Below are positions 36,501 to 49,432 of a DNA stretch of 64,000 nt, in pieces (positions within the stretch are counted from its first letter, which is position 1; each line of letters begins with the position of its first letter). The DNA lies in contig LNAC01000102.1 in NCBI GenBank assembly GCA_002007465.1, positions 3,727,298 to 3,791,297 of the forward strand. The letters run 5' to 3'. The translations under genes and the position numbers were made by a program. This DNA is from Ailurus styani (taxonomy: Eukaryota; Chordata; Mammalia; Carnivora; Ailuridae). The notes beneath the pieces are model-generated. The model did no database searches, was not told the DNA's origin, and worked only from the letters and a program-made list of their open reading frames with translations.

Positions 36501-36626
36501 AGAGCACTGACACCCCTTTCCTGATGGATCTGGTAAAAGAAGCTGAAACCAAAGCAGTACCAGCTACCACCCACACAGAACAGCCGTCTCTACCAGGCTT
36601 CAAAACTGAGAGTCCATCAGGACAAG
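36501..36626 (+). CDS. IMPG1: Probable IMPG1 coding exon 13 (mucin-like region)
   Basis: The exon is 126 nt, phase 1 at both ends, with acceptor 'ccctaggcccacag|AG' and donor 'GGACAAG|gtaagt'. A good branch-point match 'TTTCTAACTG' lies about 70 nt upstream with a pyrimidine-rich run between. Translation is (E)STDTPFLMDLVKEAETK, then AVPATTHTEQPSLPGF and KTESPSGQ, rich in Thr, Ser, Pro and Glu as expected for an O-glycosylated segment. I cannot align it confidently to the human protein, whose mucin-like part diverges quickly. It is supported by splice signals, phase, position and composition. An alternative is an exon absent from the human main isoform. The nearer AG at 36490-36491 would hit a stop, so it is not the acceptor. 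Confidence 0.65.
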
Positions 36627-37127
36627 GTAAGTCATAAGAGATAAGGGACTATGGAAACACAGTAATGGGCCTTCACAGTCAATATATGTATTCTGTTTGC
36701 CATATACAGACTGACCATTCATACCATCTGATCTGCTGCATATGTTTCCTTAGTGCCAATTGGCTCATGTGTAATTGAAAAATAAGGATGTCAGTAAACA
36801 TCGAAATCTTCTAGGTTCACTTTTGAATTTCCAAAACTGTTCATTTTTGAGACAATAGAGTTCAACTTTATCACAGTTAAAAAGGAATTTTTAGCAATTT
36901 ATGAAGACTTTAAGAAAAAAAATTAAAATTCTGCTGCAGAGTCTTTTTTTAGTCCAAGAAGGAGCTGATTTAGTGGCTTTCAGGAATGCTTTCCACTTTA
37001 TATAGCTTTCTGGTGAAACTATAATAAAAATGTCTTTAAGGAAACATGAACCCCAGGATATAAGGCTGATAAGGATGAACTGTGATTCTAAGTGCAAACG
37101 ACACAGGAGATTTGTTATAGCTGATTT

Positions 37128-38315
37128 TTTTTAATTTTTAAAATTCTTTTTAAAATTTATTTTTTTAATTCAAGGATAATTAACATACAGTGTTATATTA
37201 GTTTCAAGTGTACAATATAATGATTCAACAATTCTATACATTTCTCAGTGTTCATCAAGGCTCATCAAGATAAATGTACTCTAAATCCCCATTATCTATT
37301 TCACCCATTCCCCCATGCATCTCCCATCTGGTAACCAACAGTTTTTCCTCTGTGTTTAAGAGCCTATTTTTCTGTTTGTCTCTTTTTCCCTTTGTTCATT
37401 TGCTGTTTCTTGAATTCCACATAAGAGCTAAATCATATGGTGTTTATCTTTCTCTGATTTATTTCACTTAGCATTATACAGTCTAGGTCCATCTATATCA
37501 TTGCAAATGGCAAGATTTCATTCTTTTTATAACTAATATTCCTTTGTGTATATATATATATATCATATCTTTTTTATCCATTCATCTATTGATGGACACT
37601 TCAGTTGCTTCCATATCTTGGCTATTATAAATAATGCTGCAATAAATATGGGGGGTATATATATCTTTTCAAATTAGTGTTTCCATTTTCTTTGGGTAAA
37701 TAGCCAGTAATGGAATTATTGAATTATATGGTAATTCTATTTTTAATTTTTTTGAGGAAACTAGTGTTTTCCACAGTGGCTGCACCTGTTTCCATACCCA
37801 CCTATGTTGCACAAGGGTTCTTTTTTCTCCACATCTTCTCCAACACTTGTTATTTCTTGTGTTTTTTATCTTAGTCGTTCTGACAGGTAGTCAGGTGATA
37901 TCTCACAGTGGTTTTGATTTGCATTTCCATCATCATTAGTGATGTTGAACAACTTCTAATGTATCTGTTTGCCATCTGTATGTCTTCTTTGGAAAAATAT
38001 CTACTCAGGTCCTCTGCCCATTTTTTAATTGGGTTATTTATGTTTTTTGGTGTTGAGTTGTATAAATTCTTTCATGTATTTTGGATATTAATCCCATATT
38101 GGATATATCATTTGCAAATATCTTCTCCCATTCAGTAGGTTCCCTTTTTGTTTTGTTGATGCTTTTCTTCATTGTGCAAAAGTTTTTTATTTTGGTATAC
38201 TTCCAATAGTTTAATTTTCCTTTTGTTTCCCTTGCCAGAGGAAACATATCTAGAAAAATATTTCTACAACTGTTGTCAAAGAAATTACTATGTTATCGTT
38301 GATGTTTTTAATAGG
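37128..38315 (-). mobile_element. LINE-1, antisense, 5'-truncated
   Basis: A T-rich 3' end is followed by reversed 3' UTR and ORF2 C-terminal region. The minus-strand piece 38038-38247 reads [15 protein letters not shown], standard L1 ORF2 text. It is broken by stops and inactive. Confidence 0.9.
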
Positions 38316-38559
38316 ATTGTTACTGTTTTAGGTAGGGCTCTCTTTACAAAATTCTATAGGATTTGAATGGTCTACTTCAATCCTACTTTCTTCATAAATG
38401 CTATGTGCAATTAGTATGCAATTTTATGGAATACAAGTTTTTTCTCAAATACATGATGGCACAAAAGCAGAACCACCTATAAAGATTATGTTTGAAAAAA
38501 AAATAAAGATTATGTTTGGCTTACATGATTACCAGTGAATAAATATTAACTGCATGATA

Positions 38560-39070
38560 CAGTTACCTATTTCTGCACTACAAACCATTCCCAAAGTTTG
38601 TGGCTTAAAACAGCAATCATTTATTTTGCCCATACATCTGAAATTTGGGCAGGGATCAGTGAGGATAGCCTTTCTCTGCCCCACGTTGTATTACCTAGAG
38701 TATCTCAAGCTAACAAGCGTTGAACATCTTTTTCCAATTCGTTTGCTCACATGGCTGGCAATTCAGTACTCAACCACAGCTGTTGGCTGGTGGAGGTGGG
38801 GGCAGGGGCTCATTTCTTTTCTATACAGGTCTTTTTAACAGGGCTATTGGGCATCCTTAAAGCATGGCAGCACAGGTTTAAAGAGTCAGTAGTGCAGGAG
38901 CCAGAAGGTGGAAGCTGTCAATCTCTCAACCGCTCAGAAACTGTCACTTCCTCACGTTCTAAGGGCTAGACAGCCATTGAGCTCATCTCAATTCAGGAAG
39001 AGGGAACGTGGACCTTATCTCTAGACAGGAGAAGTACCAAAAACTTCATGGCCATTTATAATCCGCTACA
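38560..39070 (+). repeat. Old unnamed interspersed repeat
   Basis: 'GGCTTAAAACAGCAATCATT', 'TTTGGGCAGGGATCAGTGAG' and 'GGGCATCCTTAAAGCATGGC' match a widespread old mammalian repeat that I cannot name. It explains the two open frames at 38554-38969. Confidence 0.45.
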
Positions 39071-39121
39071 ATCCACATCAACCACTATTTTGACTTTTAA
39101 ATTATTTAAAAGTTGGTTGTA

Positions 39122-39348
39122 GGGGTGCCTGGGTGGCTCAGTCGGTTAAGGGTCTGACTCGATTTTGGCTCAAGTCATGATCTCAGGGTCTTGGGATAGA
39201 GCTCCACATTGGGCTCAATACTCAGTGGGGAGTCTGCTTGAGGATTTCATTCCCTCTCTCTCTGCCCCTCTCTATGCACTCAGTCTGTCTCATTCTCACA
39301 CTCACTAAAATAAATAAATAAATCTTTAAAAAATTTTTTTAAATAAAA
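39122..39348 (+). mobile_element. CAN-SINE, sense
   Basis: The head 'GGGGTGCCTGGGTGGCTCAG', body and (AAAT)n tail are present. The target duplication AAAAGTTGG(T/C)TGTA is at 39108-39121 and 39349-39362. Confidence 0.94.
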
Positions 39349-41639
39349 AAAAGTTGGCTGTATGAAACAAAGCAAACCTTTATGGTAAAATTGTTGATAG
39401 TAAATACTCATTGGATTCCTTTCTTTCATTATGATATCATAAAACCTTATTAAAGATCAGTATTTCAGCTAGGTTAATAAAAATGATACTATATCATGAT
39501 GAGTGAATTATTTTCAAAATTGCTTTACTGTTCTCATATATTTATACATTCCTTCCACTCAAGATTGTACTTCAGAACACTAAAGCTGGAAGGAATCTTA
39601 GACATAATCTAGTTAAGCTACTGTGCTTCATGGATAAGAAAATCAAGGCTAGAAATGTGAAGTGTCTTGCTCAAGGTCACACCGTAGCTGGTTGCAAAGC
39701 CAAGACCATCTGTCAATTTTCCTCCACCCACTAAGTTATGTTTGGCTTAACTACCTCATCATTAAAAAAAATATTCCCTCAAACTTGCTTTGCCCTCAAA
39801 CCTTCAAGCTTCTTTTCTGTCTATTTTACTACACTGTAGATTTTTTTTTTAAGTTTCACGAAGGTTTCACCTCTAACCATACATTACAGGGACACAATTT
39901 TCAGAAAAAATCACAGATGGCTTCCTAATTAATCAATTTAGCAACCTCATTTCCATCTTTATTTTACTTGATGTTTCTGGCAAGGGCTCCTGTCAACCAC
40001 TCCCTTCTTGAAATTCCTTCTTCATTTGGCTTCCACGAAATGACTTCTTGATTCTTCTCATATTTCCTGACTCCTCCTCTTCAGTTTCCTGTACTGGAGC
40101 TTATTGTTAGTTTTTTTTTTATGATTTGTTTATTAAAATCCTACCTCATTTGAAAAAACATTTATGATGATTTACAGACATGCAGGAAATACAATAAGAT
40201 TTTAAAGAATTGGAAAAAATAGAAGAAAAGATAAAACAAAAAATGTCAGATAACTCTTGAAGTAATAAAACAATTTTGGAACTAAATAGAGGTGGTATTT
40301 TCACAACATTGTGAGTTTACTAATTCACGAGTACTGAATCATTCACTTTAAAATTTTATGTCATGTTTCACTTCAATAATTTGTTTTTTTTAATCAGATG
40401 ACTCTGTAGGGAAAATTGTATACAAAATAAACATTATACAGTTCTCTAAGTTTGCTTTGGGTGACTTGTGAATTTGCCTCTGAGTTTCTTAGCACTTTGC
40501 TTCACTGGAGAGGCATAAGGAAAGCTAAAGCCTAGTTCATTACAGCAATTCTATGAAGGGCTAGGTTCTGACAGTCCGCCTTAATTCAAGGATTGATTTT
40601 AGAGTATCCAGAGGAATGAATGTGCTGCATAACTTTTAGTCAATGCTCCATAAATAAAAATTATATCTCATAACTCAGCTTTTGATTAGTATTGACCAAG
40701 AGCACTGCATTTGCTGACATGGGCCTAGAGTGCAAATATTCTGTTACCAATTAAAGGCAGACCCATATGCTTTCATAATCAGCCCAGCTGGGGAGAAAAA
40801 TGCCATATCTTAATGAAAAATGAAGACCCTAACTAATAAGTATTCTAATAAAAATGCCTTCTACTTATATACATGGAAATGGGGAGAGGGGAACACAAGC
40901 ATTCTAGACAAGACCAAAGCTTCCCTCTCTCATAAGACAGTTCTGGGTCTCTCCCATGCACAGGTAAAATGACAACTAGGACTCCAAAGTTCCTACACCA
41001 TGGTATTACTGAGGTAAATTTAGCCTGGAAAATTTTTAAGGTTAGTGTCACCAAACACCCACCACGCCATTAAAATCTCAATAAAGCACTCATAGAAATT
41101 TCTCAGTTTAAGCAGTATGACTTAGTAGTTAATCCCTTGAGATAAAGTACTTGCAAAATATGCCTCTAGAACGTTAAATGAATTGGTATCTTGTATAAAA
41201 TTCTGAGATCTTCTATTATTAACATTTTGGGGAGGTAGTTGATCCTAAGCCGTTCTTTCTTACAGAGATTTAACTGTTAAAATCACTCCTATTTCATAAA
41301 ATGAGAGTCATAAAATACTGGAGAAACTCAACATCCGGTCTTCCTCATAATATGCATCCGACTTGTCCAAAAATTTTATCAATTTTGTTTGTGGTTTAGT
41401 TTGGTTTGATTTGTTTTAGGTGTGTATAGGCAGTGATACATTTTTCTTTTCCCTCATTAGAATGATCATCTGACCTATCAAAAGAGAAGCTCTTTAGAGT
41501 TCTCCCTTCCAAATTACAGGCAATTTTCACTTGGTGGACATTGCATTTAAGTTGCAAGCCAGATCTCCTAATAAATTGCAATATTTTAAGTGGTGAAAAA
41601 CCAAACTTCAGGCAGAGCTATTCTGCTATTGGACATTGT

Positions 41640-42303
41640 TTTATTATTTATTACCCTGTATTTAGTCTGGGTTCTCCAGAGAAACAGAGCCAATAAGAGA
41701 TTTATATCTATTTCTGATTTTTTTAGAGAGGGAGGGGGAGAGAGAGAGAGAGAGAGAAAGGGAAAGGAGGAGGAGGAGCAGAAGAAGGAGAGAGAATCCC
41801 AAGCAGGCTCCATGCCAGAGCATGGAGCTTGACTGCAGGACCCGATCCCACAGCCCTGAGATCACCACCTGAGCAGAAATCAAGAGTTGGACACTGATCT
41901 GACTGAGCCACCCAGGCATCCCTATCTATATCTGCTTTAATATTAGGAATTGGCTCATGTGGTTATGGAGGCTGAGATGTCCCAGATGTACAATCAGCAA
42001 GCTGGAGACCCATGAGAGCCAATGGTATAATTTCCAGTCTAAGTCCAAAGGCAAGAAAACCAACATCCCAGCTCAAACACAGTCAAGCAGAGAGAATTCT
42101 CCCTTACCTAGCCTTTTGTTCTATTCAGGTCTCCAACTGATTAGATGAGGCCCATGTTAGGGAGGGCAATCTGTAATTTACTCCATCTATCTATTCAAAT
42201 GTTAATTGCATCCAGAGATGCCCTTACAACCACATTGAGTTTAACCAAATATCTGGGCACTCCATGGCCCAGTCAAGCCTACACATAAAATTAGCTATCA
42301 CAT
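41640..42303 (+). repeat. Old interspersed repeat, copy 1, split by a SINE
   Basis: It starts 'TCTGGGTTCTCCAGAGAAAC' and ends 'ATAAAATTAGCTATCACA'. Both ends match copy 2 at 48168-48618. The family is not named with confidence. Confidence 0.7.
41717..41922 (-). mobile_element. CAN-SINE, antisense, in old repeat copy 1
   Basis: A T-run and (GAGA)n are followed by the reversed body and head 'GAGCCACCCAGGCATCCC'. TATATCTATTTCTG / TATCTATATCTG flank it. Confidence 0.9.
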
Positions 42304-42719
42304 CCCATCTAAGTAATACATTAGAATCACCACACATTTTCAGATTTTCTTAATTTCACCTCAGCATTTGACTCCATTGAAAGGAAGCAGTGAGATGAGC
42401 TAAACTGAATGAACTCAACAGAGAACACAGCTGCTAGTGTTTCATGAGATTAAGGATTCATTTCATCTCTACTTTTTGCAATATCATCAGTGTCCAGCCA
42501 GTGTCCAGTATGCTCGGCACATACTAGGCAAGCAATTAACATATGTTGAGTAATTTAAGGAGTAAAGAAATGAATTGTATCATACCTCCATGAAAGTCAG
42601 AGTTAGTTGGAATAATTTGGTTATTTCCCTTTTTGCCCTACCTACTAAGAAGCTCAGAGAGAGCCAATTCAGTGATCCAGAAGCAGTAGTCGGCTATCTC
42701 TTCTGGTCACACCACCCAT

Positions 42720-43045
42720 CACTGCCAAAATACGTCATCCATATTCATGCTTCTGTGACTTTGCACAATTTATTTTCTCTCATGCCTATAATACCCTTCC
42801 TTTCCTTTAGCCTAATGACCTCCTACTCGTGCTTTAAATTCTAGCTAATGTGCCATCTCCTCTGTGAAGCTTTCCCCAACTGCTCCCTGAAAAGTCTCAT
42901 AATTACCATCTGTTTCCTGACTCCATAACAAGAAAGTATATATATCACCGTCAAACATTTACCACTCTGTACTGAAATTATTAATATGCATGTCTGGTAT
43001 CTGTTCAGGACTGAATTCCTGAAATGAAAGAACATGTTTAAAACA
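42720..43045 (+). repeat. L2-like fragment
   Basis: 'GTGACTTTGCACAATTTATT', 'GTGCCATCTCCTCTGTGAAG' and 'CTTTCCCCAACTGCTCCC' follow the L2 3' region order; an (AAAC)n run follows at 43039-43063. Confidence 0.55.
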
Positions 43046-45019
43046 AACAAACAAACAAACAAAAATCAACTCCTGCACTAAATACAGTGTGTGGCATATG
43101 ATTAGGCTTTTGAAATTATTTGTTACTGTTGTCGACCTTAATGAGTCTACTTCAAGTCTATTTAAGTCTATTTTAAGTCTCAACTTAAGTTCCTGGAAGA
43201 TGCGCCCCACCCTGTGTCAGTCCTCGTGCAGCTAGAGACAGACAGCCTCACATGGAAGGTGCTGTTCCTCACAAGGTGCTATTCCTCACCGGTAAATACC
43301 TTTATCAAAGTAAGAGTGCTGAAGAACTTTAATCAGCTCCACCATGTGTGATACACTAACTTCCACACTGATTAATGTGTAGTCGTGAAGTGAAAGAAAT
43401 ATGCCATCGGCCATTCTGCTAACCAAAAACTTTTCATATCCTAACTCTTAGCCATGAAGGCCTGGCGAAGACGTTATTTAAATTGTTCCACTTTAGGATG
43501 AAAGACAATAGTAAGACTTGGAAAGATTTCTAAGAAAAACTCAGCTGAACTTTAAATCACTGTGGTCAATATTTTTGCCTTTTCTTCTTTGTACTTTAAA
43601 TTGAGGCTCAAACAGTAAGTTTCCCTAATAGGAATGGGTTGCTGATAAAAATTGTTCAGAGAGATCTATGAGGAAAATAGCATCTGAAGGAAGGAAGGAA
43701 TAGCCATTCAGCTAAGGCTTGCAATTACACTTGGGCCGTAGATTCAATCTTCACAATGCCCAGCGAAAGAGGAAAAGTGAATTGAAGTCCTTCCAACTGT
43801 CTAATTTGGTCATTCTAGACTTTACCTAGATGTCAGGCGAGATAGTGCTGTCCTTCAGAATTTAAGTTTGGGAAATTCAATTCAGTGCCCTGCCCCAAAT
43901 TTCGGCCATTCCCAAGAAAATCTGTGCTCCGACTTCCTGCCCCCTGTGGAACTTCCCTGCTGCACAATGGTCAGCCCCTATTCTCTCAAACCCCCCTCAA
44001 GGACCATTCTTTTTCTAGACTCTTCCCCATTCTTTTATGATCCTATTTTTTATGCATAACACTGTTCTGTTTAATCTCTTTCTAACACTTTACTAAACTG
44101 AGACCATATTTCTAAGATAAATTCTCCCAATCCTGCAAGGGCAAAAGCAGGTAGAAGCAGTTGCCGCTAGCAATTGCATCTTCCCTTCCTCCCACCCTCA
44201 CAGTCCTTCCCTTAAACACACTCACATAGATAGTTAGAGGGTGGTAGGTACCAAGCAACTTGCAGTAACTCTTGGCAACTTCATCTCACCTTAATGCCAC
44301 CGTTTCTTCTTCTTTCTTCCTTCCCCAGGGGCGCTCTCTCTTTCCTCAATATCACTTAAGTCCGTTCTCTGGTTTTGCCTCATTTGGCACTACTACACAT
44401 TGATTTTTTTCCAAGGCCTCCATCTAGATTCCCCTCACACCTTTAGAGGAGAGACTGGTCCATCACAGGTGAATTGCAGCAGCACTGCAGGCCACAGATC
44501 CAAGCACACCCTTCATTGGCCAGTAAACCAGAGACTAAAAAAGATTTCAACAAGTTCACGTAGCTAGTAGTGGCTCTCTGGGATGCCGTGCTTATTTTAT
44601 TCATTTAACAAATATTTATGTTGTGCTTATTAAGTATGGAGATAAAATAATGGATAAAAGTATACACTCCATGACTTTCATGGTTTGAGTCTCCCACAAA
44701 ATAAAGCCCGAGATGAGGATTTGATTATAAGGGGGTGTTTTGGAGATGACCCCAGGAAAACCAGTAAAGGAACAGGGAACCAAAACAGGAAAGGGAGGGA
44801 AACCAATACAGCCCATTACTTTTGTGACCACTGGAGTTCCTCTGTGGCATGCTGGTGCATGTTTAACAACCAATCCAAAATAAAAAACAAAGAAGTGTGA
44901 TACATATGCATACAAAAGTTTAGTATAAAACTTGGCTGATACAAAGGATATGTAGTGCACAATTCATAAATAATATATATATTCTTTATTTTCAATTCTA
45001 TATAGCCAATTGATTTTCC

Positions 45020-45300
45020 TAAGGAAATAATATTTAAGCTGAGATCTGAATGACAGGAAGACAAAAACAAGAATTGGGGAGGGATGGTAAAGAGTGTTTT
45101 GGGCAGAGGGGAGTAGGGAAAGCTGGAAGAGGTATGGCATATTGAAGGAAAGTGAAGAAAACCAACGTAGGTAGAGCACAAGGAGTCAAAGAGAGTTAGA
45201 AGAGTGAAGCTCTAGAAACGTAGAGTTTTATAAGCCCTGTTAATAATCATCTAAGGGTTTTAAGCAAAGGAGCGACACATCAAATTTGAGCTTAAATAGA
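45020..45300 (+). repeat. Old unnamed repeat (relative of 25500-26800)
   Basis: 'AAGCTGAGATCTGAATGACA', 'GTAGGTAGAGCACAAGGAGT' and 'AGGGTTTTAAGCAAAGGAGC' belong to the same widespread family. Confidence 0.4.
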
Positions 45301-46466
45301 TCTCACTTCATTGTGGAAAATTGGCTGGAGGTGGGAAAATGCAAGCAATCAATTAGAAGAGTCTTAACAACAATCTGGACTACAAACGTTGATAGCTTGG
45401 ACTTGAGTGATAGAAGGGGAGATGAACAAAAGTGAGTTGATTGAGTGATATTTAAGAGGTAAAATCATTATGAAGAATCCTGAAGCCATGAACAGGTTCA
45501 GCAAGAAGGCCTGACCTGATTAATGAGCAATGTCTGTTACAGGCTCATCAGTGGGAAGTAGTAATATCTGTATCTGCAGTGTCTGTAATAGGCTAGTAAA
45601 CTGGTTTTGGCCATGCCTCTCAGAGGTACAAATATTTCCTTCCTGTTAGCAATTTATGGTCGTCTGACTGGTGAGCACATCCTTTTGTTGGTTCTCAGAT
45701 CCTTGACATGGTCACTTCCATCACTTTCATTCATTTTTGTTGGCTTTAATTTACATAGTGAGGAAGATGGATATGTATCCATTATTATGGATCAATCAAA
45801 TGCTTTTGATTGCTCTGTCCAGTATTTTACAGAGAAGAGGCCAATAAATATAAGAAACTGTGTTGTGTAAATAAGTAAATACAATGATTCATGAGGATTT
45901 CTTTTTATGACTTGCTCTATTTCCACAATTACTTTAAATCTATAGAGCTCGTAGCACCTGTGAGGACTTGAGCCCCCTATACATCCCAATTTAGAGGTTC
46001 TAGTCTAACAACCCAGTGATTTTTGTTTGTTTTTTAATTTTAGTGTTTTGGCATCTCTCCTATTTTTCACTTTTGGTTTAGCATCTGCATTTAGCACCCT
46101 CTCATTTCTTGGAGTGACCACTAGCAAACTGCTGTTGTATTTGTATTTTACTCAGTGTAGCTGAAATGTTAGCACCTCACCAGTGCCAAAAACCAGCATG
46201 CAGCAGCTCCTGGCTCAGCAAGAAGTGTGCCCCACACCGCAGAGCACGACAGCCTCTTCACAGATTATCTGGACACCAGCTCTGTTCTGTTTCCTTTGGC
46301 ACTTGGCGGCACTCGAACAATGAGAACAGACTCGTTGGGCTTTGGTTCCTGGATCATCCCTCAGTGGAAGACAGCTCTAATGACAAGGAGAATGTCTGCA
46401 TGAATAAGCCCTTAAATGAATTCAGAATTAAGCCATTATGACAACTTTAACAGAAATCTTAACTTA

Positions 46467-46677
46467 AGGGCACCTGCGTGGCTTAGTGGGTTAAGGTCTG
46501 ACTCTTGGTTTCGACTCAGGTCATGATCTCTGGGTCATGAAGTCAAGCCTCATGTCAGCCTCTGCGCTCAGTGGGGAGTCTGTTTGGGACTCTCTCTTCC
46601 TCTCCCACTGCCCCTCCCAGCCCCCATGCTCACTCACTCTCTCTCTCTAAAATAAATCTTAAAAAAAAAAAGAAAAA
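46467..46677 (+). mobile_element. CAN-SINE, sense, first of an inverted pair
   Basis: The head 'AGGGCACCTGCGTGGCTTAG' runs to an A-rich tail at about 46660-46678. Its left target copy AGAAATCTTAACTTA is at 46452-46466; the right copy (46874-46888) lies beyond the second SINE. Confidence 0.92.
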
Positions 46678-46678
46678 A

Positions 46679-46873
46679 ATTTTTAAAGATTTTATTTATT
46701 TATTTGACACACAGAGAGATCACAAGTAAGCAGAGAGCCAGGCAGAGAGAGAGGAGGAAGCAGGCTCCCTGCTGAGCAGAGAGCCCGATGCAGGCCTCGA
46801 TCCCAGGACCCTGAGATCATGACCTGAGCTGAAGGCAGAGGCCTTTAACCCACTGAGCCACCCAGGCACCCCA
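46679..46873 (-). mobile_element. CAN-SINE, antisense, second of an inverted pair
   Basis: It is full length in reverse, tail abutting the tail of the preceding SINE. Its head ends at CACCCC, directly before the right target copy AGAAATCTTAACTTA. It therefore inserted at the tail/target junction of the first copy. Confidence 0.93.
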
Positions 46874-48167
46874 AGAAATCTTAACTTAAAAACCCATCAC
46901 TCCATTATTACATGTAGACAGTAGGTAAAGTTTTCAGAAAGAAGGTAAGACAAAAGGAAGAGAGAGATTAAGGTGATACCGCATGGGGAAAATATTGGAA
47001 GAAATACATCACCATCGATAATGCAGTCCCTTCTTTAGGATGAGAATGCACTGTCACATACATCTGCAATGTTTCCAAGGCCTAGATTTTGGGGCAAATT
47101 AAAATTTAATGTTGGGGAACTCTTATTTACAACAATACCAGAACTTCAGCCTGGTTGTTCAACAAGCAGAGAGAACAGCTCTGACAAAGAAACTTCAGTT
47201 CACACTAGACTACAGCGCACTTTCCATCTATCTTCTTTATTCGAGACCTACACATATGAAATAGGAACACTGTAAGATTTTATGTATAAGATAGAAGAAA
47301 CACTACTTAAAATTTTTTCTAGACTAAGCATATGTATATAACTGTCAGGTAGGTCATAGGGGAAGAAAATCAGTGAGAAGCAGAGGCATCAAACCAGGCA
47401 CACGTGGAGCTATTAGTGGGTCTCGAAGGGAGCACAGGACTTTGCCAAAGAAAAGGGAGATGACCCTCAGGTAGAATAAGTTTATGAGAAAAAAAAAGCA
47501 GAGGCTGGCATATGATTCAGAGAAGAATACAGAGAATAAGTAGATAAAGGATAAGTAGATAAGCAGAGCTTTAAAGTTAGAAAAAAAGTTTCTTCCAAGT
47601 TTTCAGGAAATGAATGATGAAAATGAAGCTTAGGAAAGTTAGTCTGGCCACAGCTTTTGGTGGCTGAGGTGGACGGTGAGGGATTTTGTCCCATATCTGA
47701 TAAAAAGTTTTGGAGCCATGGATGAGGGTAGAAGCAGAAGAAGAGGGGAGAAAAGGAGATCGAGAAGATTTTATTTTAAAAAATGAAATAAAGTTTAAAT
47801 ATAAAACAAAATAATATAAAATACAGTAAGCCAGGGACTACTTTAGATAGTGATGGATGGAGAAGAATGGGTTGAATGATTTGGACTAGCATTAGGTTGA
47901 ACACCCCGATGGTCATCCATGTTATACACAAGATACTAAGTTTCTTCCCGCCCTAGAAGTTAAAACCTAATAGAACATAAGAACAACATTCTCTCCGCAT
48001 GTTTCTCAGTATCTCTCTTTCCCCCCTCTCCTTCCCTCCTTCTCTTTCTTGCTTTGAAAAATCAGCCCAAGTCAGACAATAGGAGTTTTCTAGTATGTAT
48101 GAGGACGCCCCCACTTAAGTGATCAGAATTTTACATAGAGGTAAGTTAAATGCTCAGTATGTGTATT

Positions 48168-48198
48168 AGTCAGGGTTCTCCAGAGAAACAGAACCAAT

Positions 48199-48249
<51 letters not shown>

Positions 48250-48618
48250 AGAGAGAGAGACTGAGATTTATTTTAAGGGATTGATTTATGCAGTTGTGGA
48301 GGCTGGCAAGTCTAAATCTACAGGATAGATGGGCAAGCTAGAGACCCAGGAAAGAAGTCTGCTTACAGAATTTCCATTTCCTCTGGAGAGGATGTTTTGT
48401 TTTTTGTTTTTTTTGTTTTTTGTTTTTAAATTAAGGGCTTCAACTGGTTTAATGAAGCGCACACACAATATACAGGAAAATCTGCTTTACACAGAGTCTA
48501 TGAATTAAAATGTTCATTTCACCTAAAAAATACCTTCACAGAAACATCTAGAATAATGTTTGACCAAATATCTGGATACCATGCCTGGCCAACTTGACAC
48601 AGAAAGTTAACTATCACA
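48168..48618 (+). repeat. Old interspersed repeat, copy 2, with microsatellite
   Basis: It starts 'TCAGGGTTCTCCAGAGAAAC' and ends 'GAAAGTTAACTATCACA', like copy 1. The middle is partly replaced by unrelated T/G-rich sequence. Confidence 0.7.
48202..48248. repeat. (GT)n microsatellite, about 23 units
   Basis: Uninterrupted GT dinucleotides are followed by a short (GA)n run, inside the old repeat. Confidence 0.97.
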
Positions 48619-49432
48619 CTATTTCTTGAATGAACTCTGCATAGTAGGTAACAAACAAACAAACAAACAAAACAGAGGGTGCTTTATACATTAGATCTGC
48701 AGGGAAAAAAAAATGCAAAGCCAGAACTAGAACAGGCAGAATCAGGTCATAATCAGACAATTCATCTGGTACAAAGTGAAAACAGGGTGGCCTGATGGCT
48801 TGCCCTTAATCATAATGTAAAAGATGTATGTCATTGGTGATAATAGGTAGTCAGTATTTGTGGAATTGGAAGGAACCCATGGTAGAAGGAGCAAGAAATA
48901 CACACCGAACAGCTAGAAAGAAAACTGTCCAGAAGAAAGCCATGACAAGTGAGGTACAGGGTGACAAGGCTAGAAGGACATAATGGCATCTGACTGATTC
49001 CATAGTCATCCATTACCACCATTTATCACTTTCCAACTTACTGGGATATGATGCATTTATAGCTATAAGGATCTCTGTCTTGTATACCCTTATCTTGATT
49101 CATACAAGGTTATGCAATTAGGGAGGGAAGGCAAGTAATTCTGCCCCTCTTTTTTCTGCTTTTAAAGAGACTATAAGGCACCAGCCATGGCCTCATAGTG
49201 ATAGCCAAACAAAGTCACTTTGGAGACTATGGGGAGGGAATGTCACTTTAGGTCCTATTGTGAAGAATCATGGGTTTATAATATGATCAGCACTTTAATC
49301 AAAGAAGCAACTCTTGCACTAAAGAAAACTGACATCTTAGCAATCCTAAAGTAGAAACAGGAACAGCATTTGTAAGGGGATTGGAGGACATGGATAGAAA
49401 CTCTCACGAATAGTTTCTTTTAGTTTTTAAAG

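Noticed and set aside
43039..43063. (AAAC)n run as a possible array
   Set aside because: It is a simple repeat without spacers; there is no CRISPR array in the window.
46166..46441. 91-codon open frame with several Cys
   Set aside because: No known family, no splice signals fitting the remaining IMPG1 exons, and not EGF-like spacing.
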